From positions 62,001 through 126,000 of the forward strand of contig NZ_JALEGV010000012.1 of NCBI RefSeq assembly GCF_022763245.1: a stretch of 64,000 nt of DNA, written 5' to 3'. Both the position numbers and the translations under genes were made by a program. This DNA comes from Oricola sp. GTDB lineage: Bacteria; Pseudomonadota; Alphaproteobacteria; Rhizobiales; Rhizobiaceae. This document shows, in pieces, positions 9,014 through 16,522 of the stretch. The notes below the pieces were generated by a model, which saw only the letters and a program-made list of their open reading frames with translations, had not been told where the DNA came from and ran no database searches. How positions within the stretch are numbered: the stretch's first letter is position 1; every line of letters begins with the position of its first letter.

Positions 9014-9262
9014 GACCACTGTGAAATCTTGGCGTTGCGCTGCACAAAAAACAATCGTGCCCCGATTTTGGGCTTGTTGGCAAGGGTCATCTCGCGCTCA
9101 CGCGCCAGTTCGCCGTTTTGATGCCGGGCGAAGCAGCGGTGACGGTCATTTCGGCACTACAAATCGATTTAAACGGACCGAAACTTGCACTAAGATGGTG
9201 GTCAGAACGCAACACGGCGGAGGCGCATCGGCAATTCCCCGGCAAGCAAAGTGGAGGACGAC
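9014..9262. promoter_or_regulatory. Divergent promoter region between phosphorylase and pfp
   Basis: A 249-bp gap between divergent genes. It is locally AT-richer around 9040-9070 and 9150-9175. No palindrome long enough to be a confident operator was seen. GGAGG at 9252-9256 is the pfp ribosome site. Confidence 0.4.
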
Positions 9263-10417
9263 ATGCATCTGGGCATCCTGACCGGCGGCGGCGACGTGCC
9301 GGGACTGAACTCCGCCATCAAGGCGGTGGTCAACGAGGCCTTCGCGCGCGGCTGGAGCGTCACCGGCTTCCGACGCGGCTGGGCCGGCCCGGTGGAGACC
9401 GACCCGCTCGACCTGGAAGCGACCGCGCAATTCCGCCAGGAACTGACGCCGGCTTCCGTGCGCTCGATCAACCGGTCCGGCGGCACGGTGCTGCATTCCT
9501 CGCGCACCCGCCCGTCACGCATCAAGGAGGCGAACCTGCCGCCGCATGTGAAGAAGAAGTCGCCGCATGCCGACGCCGGTTATGTCGATGCGACCGAGCA
9601 TGTGCTGGCCGTCCTCGAAGCGCTGAAGATCGACGTGCTGATCGCCATCGGCGGCGACGACACCCTCTCCTACGCCGCCGAATTGCACGAGCGCGGCGCG
9701 CCGACCATGTGCATTCCCAAGACGATGGACAACGACGTCTTCGGCACGGATTACTGCATCGGCTTTTCCACCTGCGTCACCCGCTCCGTCGAGATGATCG
9801 CCAATCTGCGCACCCCGGCGGGCAGCCATGAGCGCTTCCTGATCGTCGAGATGTTCGGCCGCAATTGCGGCATGACCGCGCTGGCCGCCGGCTACCTCGC
9901 CGATGCCGACCGCACGCTGATCGCCGAGGTTCCCTTCGAACTGGAACGCCTGGCCGAACTGATGACCGCCGACCGTCGGGCCAACCCGTCCAACTACGCC
10001 GTCTGCGTCGTGTCCGAGGGCGCCATGGTCGCCGGCGAGCGCATCATCGAGAAGGGCGAGGCGGACGCTTATGGCCACAAGAAACTCGGCGGCATCGGCG
10101 AGCGCGTCGGCGTCGGCCTGAAGGAACTCACCGGCACGAACATGATGATCCAGAATCTGGGTTATCTGCTGCGGTCCGGTCCTCCGGACGCGGTCGATCT
10201 GATCGTGGCGAAGAATTTCGGCACCATGGCGGTCCAGCTGATCGCCGACGGCCACACTGGCCTGATGATGTCGATCCGCGACGGCCATTACGCGACCCAG
10301 CCCGCCAACATCTCCACCCAGGGCGAGCATCGCGTCAACATCGGCGGCGTGTATGACGTGGAGAACTACCGGCCCAAGATCACGCGGGTCGAAGGCACGA
10401 CCATGTATCTGCGCTGA
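9263..10417 (+). CDS. pfp: 6-phosphofructokinase, predicted PPi-dependent
   Basis: A 384-residue phosphofructokinase-A-family enzyme of glycolysis. It converts fructose 6-phosphate to the 1,6-bisphosphate. TGGGDVPGLN is at residues 7-16, GGDDT at 130-134 and PKTMDND at 152-158, with the catalytic Asp pair at 156 and 158. At the two sites that separate phosphoryl donors, E. coli ATP-PfkA has Gly104 and Gly124; here they are Asp133 and Lys153, the pattern known for pyrophosphate-using enzymes. That use is therefore predicted from sequence. The GGAGG site at 9252-9256 selects ATG 9263 over the GTG at 9251. A bidirectional terminator follows. Confidence 0.9.
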   Translation: MHLGILTGGGDVPGLNSAIKAVVNEAFARGWSVTGFRRGWAGPVETDPLDLEATAQFRQELTPASVRSINRSGGTVLHSSRTRPSRIKEANLPPHVKKKSPHADAGYVDATEHVLAVLEALKIDVLIAIGGDDTLSYAAELHERGAPTMCIPKTMDNDVFGTDYCIGFSTCVTRSVEMIANLRTPAGSHERFLIVEMFGRNCGMTALAAGYLADADRTLIAEVPFELERLAELMTADRRANPSNYAVCVVSEGAMVAGERIIEKGEADAYGHKKLGGIGERVGVGLKELTGTNMMIQNLGYLLRSGPPDAVDLIVAKNFGTMAVQLIADGHTGLMMSIRDGHYATQPANISTQGEHRVNIGGVYDVENYRPKITRVEGTTMYLR

Positions 10418-10431
10418 CGGCAGCTTCGAGA

Positions 10432-10471
10432 AAAAAGGGCGCCTCTCCGCAACCGGACAGGCGCCCTTTTC
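10432..10471. terminator. Bidirectional intrinsic terminator after pfp
   Basis: AAAAAGGGCGCC and GGCGCCCTTTTC pair into a stem of about 11 bp with a 16-nt loop. It has an A-run on the left and a T-run on the right, so it can act for pfp on the plus strand and for the convergent DUF1772-like gene on the minus strand. Confidence 0.85.
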
Positions 10472-10492
10472 GTATCGTCTCGCGGCATGCCG

Positions 10493-10990
10493 TCATGCGG
10501 TCTGCCCCAGCAGCATCGCGCCGGCGAGATAGCACGCGGCGGCTGCGATCGAGGCGATCGTGCGCACATGGTTCCACCACGTCCAGTTCCGCAGGTAGTG
10601 CTGCCAGTATCCCTGCGCCGACGCCTGCGTCAGGCCGAGCACGTCGAGCCGCTTGTTCATCGGCACGTTTCCGGCCGCCGTCACCACGAACACGCCCACG
10701 AGGTAGAGGGCCGCGCCCGACAGCAGCCACACGCGCACCGAACCGGTTGCAAGGGCCGTCGCGGCGACCGCGATCACCAGCGAAACCGGCACCATGCCCA
10801 AGAGCAGCACCATGAAGACCGAGCGATAGACCTTGCGATTGATCTCCTGCATGGCCTCCATGCCGGACATGGGTGCCGACGCTGCGAGCGAGCGCATGAC
10901 GAAGTCCGAAAACGTCAGGAAGACGCCGCCGACAAGGCCCGCGGCGACCGCCGCCATGGCCAGCCCCCAGGGAATGATCTGTTCAAACAT
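10493..10990 (-). CDS. DUF1772-like integral membrane protein
   Basis: A 165-residue membrane protein with four hydrophobic helices (about residues 8-26, 58-80, 86-106 and 142-161). The pattern of helices and the NVPMNKRLD and WNHVRTIAS segments fit DUF1772 (anthrone-oxygenase-like) proteins, commonly found beside TetR regulators and NAD(P)-binding proteins. AAAGGA lies seven bases before the ATG. It is the second gene of the pair with 11017-11646 (26 bp gap), and the pair is divergent from the TetR gene, which probably controls it. Confidence 0.75.
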   Translation of the reverse strand: MFEQIIPWGLAMAAVAAGLVGGVFLTFSDFVMRSLAASAPMSGMEAMQEINRKVYRSVFMVLLLGMVPVSLVIAVAATALATGSVRVWLLSGAALYLVGVFVVTAAGNVPMNKRLDVLGLTQASAQGYWQHYLRNWTWWNHVRTIASIAAAACYLAGAMLLGQTA

Positions 10991-11016
10991 GATTGTTCCT
11001 TTCTCGCCTCTCGGGT

Positions 11017-11646
11017 TCAGTTCGAAATGCCGACGGCACGGCGCAGATAGGTCGCCTCGCTGAGCTGGCGGGCGAGAAAGGCGGCCACGTCGGCGCGGGC
11101 GATCTTGAGCCTCAGTTTGCGCAGCTCCGGCCCGAAATTCTCCTTGAAGCCGCCCGTCGCCGGCTGGTCGGTGAAGGCGCTCGGCCGCACGATCGTCCAG
11201 TCGAGCCCGCTCGCCCGCACCAGTTGCTCCTGCAATTCGTGATCGCGGAAGACCGGCCGCAGCAGCGCGCCGAACATGATCCGCTTCCAGAAGAAGTCGA
11301 GATTGCCCCAGCTTTCATGCGCGCCGAGCGTCGACTGGCAGATCAGGCGGCGCACGCCATGCGACTGCATCGCCTGGATCACGTTCAGCGTGCCCTGCGA
11401 GCGGATCCGGCTGCTGCGCGAGGCCCCCGCCCCGATCGTGATGACGGCCGCGTCGTGCCCGTTCACCGCTTCGCTCACGGACGCCGGGTCGAAGGCGTCG
11501 CCGGCAAACAGCGTCAGCTGCGGATGATCGATCGCGATCTTCGCCGGATGGCGGGCGAAGGCTGTCACCGAGTGACCCTCCTCCAGCATGCGCTCGACGG
11601 CAAGCCTGCCGACCGATCCCGTGGCTCCGAAAACAATGACCTTCAT
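11017..11646 (-). CDS. NAD(P)-binding NmrA/SDR-like protein
   Basis: A 209-residue atypical short-chain dehydrogenase. The Rossmann dinucleotide site is VIVFGATGSVGRLAVE at residues 3-18. It lacks the YxxxK pair of classical SDRs, as expected for the NmrA/SDR5 group of NAD(P)H sensors and epimerase-like proteins. AGAGGA precedes the ATG. It is the first gene of a two-gene operon ending with the DUF1772-like membrane protein, and lies beside three operator palindromes and a divergent TetR gene. Confidence 0.8.
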   Translation of the reverse strand: MKVIVFGATGSVGRLAVERMLEEGHSVTAFARHPAKIAIDHPQLTLFAGDAFDPASVSEAVNGHDAAVITIGAGASRSSRIRSQGTLNVIQAMQSHGVRRLICQSTLGAHESWGNLDFFWKRIMFGALLRPVFRDHELQEQLVRASGLDWTIVRPSAFTDQPATGGFKENFGPELRKLRLKIARADVAAFLARQLSEATYLRRAVGISN

Positions 11647-11672
11647 GATGCTTTTCCTCTCTGATTACGTCA

Positions 11673-11731
11673 CTTGACACCATGTCAAGTTGACACCACG
11701 TCAAGTAGGGGTTACTTGACACCATGTCAAG
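11673..11731. promoter_or_regulatory. Triple TetR-type operator
   Basis: Three copies of the 17-bp palindrome CTTGACACCATGTCAAG occur here. Copies 1 (11673-11689) and 3 (11715-11731) are identical. Copy 2 (11689-11705) begins with G and has ACG for ATG in the centre; it shares its first base with the last base of copy 1. They lie in the gap between the divergent tetR and NmrA/DUF1772 genes. Copy 3 contains the tetR start codon (11724-11726). This is the expected placement of binding sites for the neighbouring TetR protein. Confidence 0.88.
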
Positions 11732-12314
11732 CGAAAAATCCGACACACGAACCCGCATCCTCGAAACCGCCTGGAAGCTGCTCGAAGCCGGAGACGGCGG
11801 CGAGGTGCGAATGGCCGACATCGCGAAAGCGGTCGGCATCAGCCGCCAGGCGCTCTATCTCCACTTCCCCAAGCGGGCCGACCTGCTGGTCGCGACGACG
11901 AAATACCTGGACGAGGTGAAGCAGGTGGACGATCGGCTGGTGGCCAGCCGGACCGCCACCAGCGGCGTCGAAAGGCTGGATGCCTTCATCGAGGCCTGGG
12001 GCAATTACATTCCCGAGATCCACGGCGTCGCCAAGGCACTCATCGCGATGCAGGAGACCGACGACGAAGCGCGGCTGGCATGGGCCGGGCGCACGCAGGC
12101 GGTGCGCGAGGGCTGCGAAGCCGCGGTCGCGGCTCTCGCGCGCGACGGCATGCTCGCCCCCAGATGGTCACCGGACCAGGCGACCGACCTGCTGTGGACG
12201 CTTCTATCGGTGGGAAACTGGGAACAATTGACGCGCGACTGCGGCTGGTCGCAGGCTGACTATGTCGACACGCTCAGGTCGCTCGCCCGCGGGGCGCTCG
12301 TTCGGGAGGCTTGA
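11724..12314 (+). CDS. TetR/AcrR-family transcriptional regulator
   Basis: A 196-residue one-component regulator. The helix-turn-helix covers about residues 28-50 (VRMADIAKAVGISRQ, then ALYLHFPKRADLL), and the rest is a helical ligand-binding and dimerisation domain. The ligand is unknown. The ATG lies inside the third operator copy, so binding there could block both initiation of transcription and, indirectly, its own expression. AGTAGGGGT upstream is a fair ribosome site. The divergent target operon encodes an NmrA-like protein and a DUF1772 membrane protein. Confidence 0.88.
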   Translation: MSSEKSDTRTRILETAWKLLEAGDGGEVRMADIAKAVGISRQALYLHFPKRADLLVATTKYLDEVKQVDDRLVASRTATSGVERLDAFIEAWGNYIPEIHGVAKALIAMQETDDEARLAWAGRTQAVREGCEAAVAALARDGMLAPRWSPDQATDLLWTLLSVGNWEQLTRDCGWSQADYVDTLRSLARGALVREA

Positions 12315-12326
12315 GCCCGAAGCGCT

Positions 12327-13652
12327 TCAGTCGTCCGCGTCGCGGTCCGCCATGCACGGCACCAGGCGACGAAAGCGCCGCGCGCGTTCCCTCTTCTTCA
12401 AAATGGCGCGATGCTCCTCGTAAGGGTGGGCGTACAGGCCGCAGCGGATGCAGCCCTGCTCTATGCCGCATCGCTCCGCCCAGCACCGCACCTCCGTCTG
12501 GAACGCCAGCGCCACGCGTTCGAGATGCAGGTTCTGGGAACTCTTCAGCAGAACGACCTCGCCCTCCACCGCCGTTGCGCGCAGATGCTCATAGACCTCG
12601 CGCGCATTGACCGCCTCGATGATGCGCCCCTGCGAGACGTCGTCCTCGCTCGCCCTGTGCTTGTGTGCATTGTCGCCGACGAAGATGACCTGATCGGCGA
12701 CGGCGCGTGCCGCGGCGTAGGCGGCGCGATATTTCGAGTTGGGATTGCCCGCATAGTCGGACATCTGCCCGAAGACGATCCGCTTGCGCGGCGCGTCCAT
12801 GCTCCCGACAGTCCGCATCGGCAATTCGATCGTCTCCCACGGCGCCTTCGCCGTATCGACGACGAACACCGGCCCGCCTTCGGACGTCATCACCGCGCAT
12901 CGCCCGTGCAGCGGCTCGAAGTCTGCGATCGCCTCTTCGATCGCCTCCGCGGACATCCCCCGTTCCGTGGCGACGGCGAACGCGGCCACGACGGAAAGCC
13001 AGAAATGCTCGCCGACGAATTTCGCCTTCAATCGTCGGGTGCCGCCCCGCCAGGCGACGTCCACCGTGAGCATGCCCGGAAAATGCTGCTCGACATGCGT
13101 CACGCGATAATCCGCGTCCTTCTCCCGGCCGAAGGTGACGACGCGCGCCGGGCTGCGCTCCGCCATGCCCATCACCTGCGCGTCGTCGGCGTTCAACAGG
13201 ACGAAGCCGTCCGGCCGGGTTGCCTCGACAAGCCGGCCCTTCTCCAGGGCGACGGCCTCCCTGCTCCGGAAGGACGAGTAATGCTCGATGCCGACGAGCG
13301 TGACGATGGAGATGTCCGGCCGGGTGACGTCCGACAGCGGCCCCATGTCGCCCCGTCTGGCGACGCCGAGTTCCAGCACGGCATAGGCGTCGTCGGAGCG
13401 TGTCGCGAGAACCGCTTTCGCCACGTTGAGCAGCGAATTGCGAAACAGTTGCGTCCTGACCTTGCCTTGCCGGCGCAGCACATGCGCCAAAAGGGCGGTC
13501 GTGGTCGACTTCGCCGAACTCCCCGTAATGGCGATGAAACACCCATTCTTGCGCGGTCGCGCCCGCACGGCACGCGCGCGCAGGACCGCCAGCCCGAACC
13601 TGCGGCGAGCCGGCCGGGTCCGGGTCCGCATGCGCTTGAGAATCGCAAACAC
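12327..13652 (-). CDS. Mur-ligase-family protein with C-terminal Cys cluster
   Basis: A 441-residue ATP-dependent ligase of the Mur family. The P-loop is ITGSSAKSTT (residues 42-51), and there are central-domain motifs (LELGVARRGDMG, with IEHY downstream) and a C-terminal ligase domain (RIVFGQMSD). Murein ligases, folylpolyglutamate synthase and poly-gamma-glutamate synthase CapB share this fold; the substrate here is unclear and no other murein genes are adjacent. The last 55 residues hold a C-x4-C-x5-C-x2-C cluster not seen in MurF, plus a basic helix. The start is GTG 13652, supported by GGGAGA upstream. It is convergent with tetR. Confidence 0.75.
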   Translation of the reverse strand: MFAILKRMRTRTRPARRRFGLAVLRARAVRARPRKNGCFIAITGSSAKSTTTALLAHVLRRQGKVRTQLFRNSLLNVAKAVLATRSDDAYAVLELGVARRGDMGPLSDVTRPDISIVTLVGIEHYSSFRSREAVALEKGRLVEATRPDGFVLLNADDAQVMGMAERSPARVVTFGREKDADYRVTHVEQHFPGMLTVDVAWRGGTRRLKAKFVGEHFWLSVVAAFAVATERGMSAEAIEEAIADFEPLHGRCAVMTSEGGPVFVVDTAKAPWETIELPMRTVGSMDAPRKRIVFGQMSDYAGNPNSKYRAAYAAARAVADQVIFVGDNAHKHRASEDDVSQGRIIEAVNAREVYEHLRATAVEGEVVLLKSSQNLHLERVALAFQTEVRCWAERCGIEQGCIRCGLYAHPYEEHRAILKKRERARRFRRLVPCMADRDADD

Positions 13653-13723
13653 CGAAATGTCGATCTCCCCATCTGCGACATCTGATACTGCGCCATTCTG
13701 GCCAAATCCGGATCGCCGCCGTA

Positions 13724-15634
13724 TCAGGAGGCCAGCATCACCGTCGGCGTATGCACCCTGCAGGGCTCGCTGACGCCGCGCAGCTCCACTTCGCCCAGAT
13801 CTGTCAGGTCATGTTTGGTCAAGGAGGCCGCGTAGGGCCCGATCAGCATCTTCTGGCCCATCTTCTTGGTCTCGCCCTCCAGCCGGGCGGTCATGTTGAT
13901 GGTCGGTCCGATCGCCGTGTAATCGACGCGCTGTTCGGTGCCCATGTTGCCGACCGAACAAACGCCCGCCTCGATCGCGGCGATGCACTCGATTGAGGGA
14001 AGGTCCTGCATGTTCAATTGCGGATTGGCCGCCGCGACGCCGGCGATGATCGCCTGCGCGCATTCGATCGCCCGATCAGTGTGATCCGGCACCTCCAGCG
14101 GCGCGTTCCAGAACGCCAGCACCGCGTCGCCCATGAACTTGTCGATCGTGCCGTTGCGCGCAAAAATTTCCCGGCTGGCGATGCCGAGGAAATGGTTGAC
14201 CACCTTCACCGCCCGGTCGGCCCCCAATTCGCCGGACATGGACGTGAAACCGCGCATGTCGACCAGCATCGCCGTGATCTCGCGGTCCTCGACCTTCAGC
14301 GCGGCCGCCGTGTCGGTCTCGGCGAGATGCTTCACCACGTCCGGCGAGAGGAACTGCGAGAACTGCTTCTGCAGGACGCCGCGTCGGCGCTCGGCCTCGC
14401 GATACAGCATGTAACCGCCGGCCGCGCCCAATACGAGCAGCCCCGCCGCCGGCTGCACGCCGTCGAGCAGCACGTCTCGCCCCGCATAAGCGACCGCGCC
14501 GATGGCGAGCGGCGCGAGGATCACCGGCGCCGACAACAGGCCCGCATAGAGCGGCCGCCTGGAGAAGGCGACAAGGATGATCAGCAGAAGGACGCCGCCG
14601 CCCAGGAACATGCTGCGCTCCAGCCAGCGCGCCCGCGGCGCTTCGAAGAGGTAGCGGTTGTTGAGCATCTGCGCGAGCAGGATCGCGTGGATGTCGGCGC
14701 CGAGACGGTGTCCGCCGCGCGCCGTCAGGTGGTATTGATCGACGCCGGCCACATCGACGGCAAGCAGCACCACCCGCCCGGCGAGGTCTTCGCTCGGGCC
14801 CTCGTCGAGAAGGTCGCGCGCCGACACATGCGGCACCAGGATGGAGGTGTCGACAATCCGGATGCGCCCGTCTTCGCCCAGGGGCACGGTCACGCCGCCA
14901 ACCCGTACGGCGTCGCTGGAAAGCCCTTCGAGGCGCAAGGTGAAACTCGCCTCCCCCTGCGCCACGCGCAGCAGGTCGAGCGTCATGGTCGGCCAGAGCC
15001 TGACCGCGCCGTCGCTTTGCGCCTCCGCCCAGATCAGCGGCACCTTGCGGATCGTGCCGTCCGCGTCCGGCAGGGTGCGCACGATCCCGAGACCGGCCGC
15101 GGCCTCGGCGAAAAGCGGCAAGGGACCGATCCCGCCATCCACGGACGCCGCCGCGTCGGGATCGAGGCCGACCACGGTCCAGCCCGCCTTGTCAGGCACG
15201 TCCAGCGGCCCGGCATGGGGATCGAGCGACATGGCAAGCACGCTCGGCGCCCGCACCAGAGCGTCGGCCAGCGCGGCGTCGCTCGCATCCCCGTCCGATC
15301 CGCCTTGCGGTTCCGCAAAGAAAAGGTCGAGCGCCACGCCCGCAACGCCGCTGTCGGTGATCGCGTCCACCACCGCCGCGACCTGTTCGCGCGGCCAGGG
15401 CCAGCGGCCATATTTCGCAAGGCTCGCCTCGTCGATCGTCACCACCGCGATCTGGCTGAAATCCAGAGGGATCGGCGAGACAGACTGATAGACGTCGTAG
15501 GTTTTCTCGCGCAGCGAGGCGAATGTGCCGCTCAGCGCGACGTGCAGGGCGACCAACACGGCAGCCAGAGCGCCGAAGAGCAAGACCAGGCCTCTCGCGC
15601 CTGCGAGACTGCGGCGGACTTTCTCCCCGTTCAT
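13724..15634 (-). CDS. CHASE2-domain class III adenylate/guanylate cyclase
   Basis: A 636-residue membrane receptor cyclase. A first helix (about 14-33) is followed by an extracytoplasmic CHASE2 sensor (about 40-325), three membrane helices (about 338-410) and a cytoplasmic class III cyclase domain. Metal ligands are the Asp of VDMRGFTSM near 458 and of KFMGDAVLAF near 501; GPTINMTARLEG near 580 supplies the Asn/Arg pair. The Lys of DKFMGD suggests ATP as substrate. It is the last gene of an operon with the outer-membrane barrel and FecR protein, an association found in many bacteria. Confidence 0.9.
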   Translation of the reverse strand: MNGEKVRRSLAGARGLVLLFGALAAVLVALHVALSGTFASLREKTYDVYQSVSPIPLDFSQIAVVTIDEASLAKYGRWPWPREQVAAVVDAITDSGVAGVALDLFFAEPQGGSDGDASDAALADALVRAPSVLAMSLDPHAGPLDVPDKAGWTVVGLDPDAAASVDGGIGPLPLFAEAAAGLGIVRTLPDADGTIRKVPLIWAEAQSDGAVRLWPTMTLDLLRVAQGEASFTLRLEGLSSDAVRVGGVTVPLGEDGRIRIVDTSILVPHVSARDLLDEGPSEDLAGRVVLLAVDVAGVDQYHLTARGGHRLGADIHAILLAQMLNNRYLFEAPRARWLERSMFLGGGVLLLIILVAFSRRPLYAGLLSAPVILAPLAIGAVAYAGRDVLLDGVQPAAGLLVLGAAGGYMLYREAERRRGVLQKQFSQFLSPDVVKHLAETDTAAALKVEDREITAMLVDMRGFTSMSGELGADRAVKVVNHFLGIASREIFARNGTIDKFMGDAVLAFWNAPLEVPDHTDRAIECAQAIIAGVAAANPQLNMQDLPSIECIAAIEAGVCSVGNMGTEQRVDYTAIGPTINMTARLEGETKKMGQKMLIGPYAASLTKHDLTDLGEVELRGVSEPCRVHTPTVMLAS

Positions 15635-15681
15635 GCGCGGTTCGTCTCGTCCCTGCTAGCTGTTAGCTGTAGCCCGTCACA

Positions 15682-16512
15682 TCAATATGTCGGGCCGATA
15701 TATCCGCCGATATCTTCCTCGAAATCGGGGCAATACGGACCTTCGATGAGGTAACATTCGACCGATCCGCCCGACGGCCCGCCCGACAGCGGATCGTTTC
15801 CGCCATTGCCGAAGCCGAGCCTCGGAAGCGAACCATTGTCCGATCCGCAGGCCTCCGAGGCGCTGGCGCTGGCGCAATGCGCCTCGTCATAGCCGCGACC
15901 GGCATCGCCGCCGCCCGGGCCGCTCGGGGTCACCATGTGTCCGTTGTTGTTGGTCAGCCGGCGGATATCCAGCGTGTTGCCGTCGGCGATGCAGGTCATG
16001 CCCGGATTGGTCACCGTGCGCGTCTTGCCGCCCACCTCACACTTCATGATGCCGCCGCGCAGCGTTCCGTAAGTCTTGTCCGACTCGACCTTGAGATCGA
16101 CCACGCCGCCACGCACCACCAGCACGATGTGCGGCGTGCGGATTTCGGCGCGGCCGCGCTTGGAAATCTGGCCGCCATAGATGCGCGACAAGCCGCTGGT
16201 CTGTCCCAGCCGCACCGTGCCGCTGCGCCGGCCCGGGTCATAGACGAACTCGTCGATCGTCAGCACGGCGTTCGGCCCCATGCGCGCCGTCGACTCGTCC
16301 TCGAAGACGATGACGCCCGCGCCCGTCGCATTGGCGACGAGCTGGTCGCCGAGCGAGATGCCGCTCCCCTCGCCCACGCGCACGCCGCCGCGCGAAACCT
16401 GGGATTTCTCCAGCGTCATGCGTCCCACTTCCTGCGCCGAAGCGCTGAAGGACGCCGTTGCAACCGCGGCGACGAGCAATCCTGCCGCAATACCCTTGAT
16501 CGATGCAGACAT
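15682..16512 (-). CDS. FecR-domain periplasmic protein
   Basis: A 276-residue secreted protein. Residues 1-27 are a signal peptide (ending SFSASAQ); a FecR domain follows at about 30-180 with the typical LGD-LVAN..., DEST and VVRGGVVDLKV motifs. Unlike classical FecR it has no transmembrane helix or ECF sigma partner. The C-terminal 90 residues are Gly/Ser-rich with several Cys residues. In the operon it sits between the outer-membrane barrel gene (10 bp upstream) and the CHASE2 cyclase (47 bp downstream), suggesting it relays an envelope signal to the cyclase; this is an inference. Confidence 0.85.
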   Translation of the reverse strand: MSASIKGIAAGLLVAAVATASFSASAQEVGRMTLEKSQVSRGGVRVGEGSGISLGDQLVANATGAGVIVFEDESTARMGPNAVLTIDEFVYDPGRRSGTVRLGQTSGLSRIYGGQISKRGRAEIRTPHIVLVVRGGVVDLKVESDKTYGTLRGGIMKCEVGGKTRTVTNPGMTCIADGNTLDIRRLTNNNGHMVTPSGPGGGDAGRGYDEAHCASASASEACGSDNGSLPRLGFGNGGNDPLSGGPSGGSVECYLIEGPYCPDFEEDIGGYIGPTY

Positions 16513-16522
16513 GGTGACGCCC

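Noticed and set aside
9263..10417. Calling the kinase an ATP-dependent PfkA
   Set aside because: Asp133 and Lys153 at donor-specifying positions contradict it.
11673..11731. Three short repeats considered as a mini CRISPR
   Set aside because: Each unit is a 17-bp palindrome with no spacers, between divergent tetR and target genes: an operator set.
14018..15754. A 578-codon open frame on the plus strand opposite the CHASE2 cyclase
   Set aside because: It is antisense to a gene with complete cyclase motifs; its protein is Arg/His-rich and has no motifs or ribosome site. This is a high-GC shadow.
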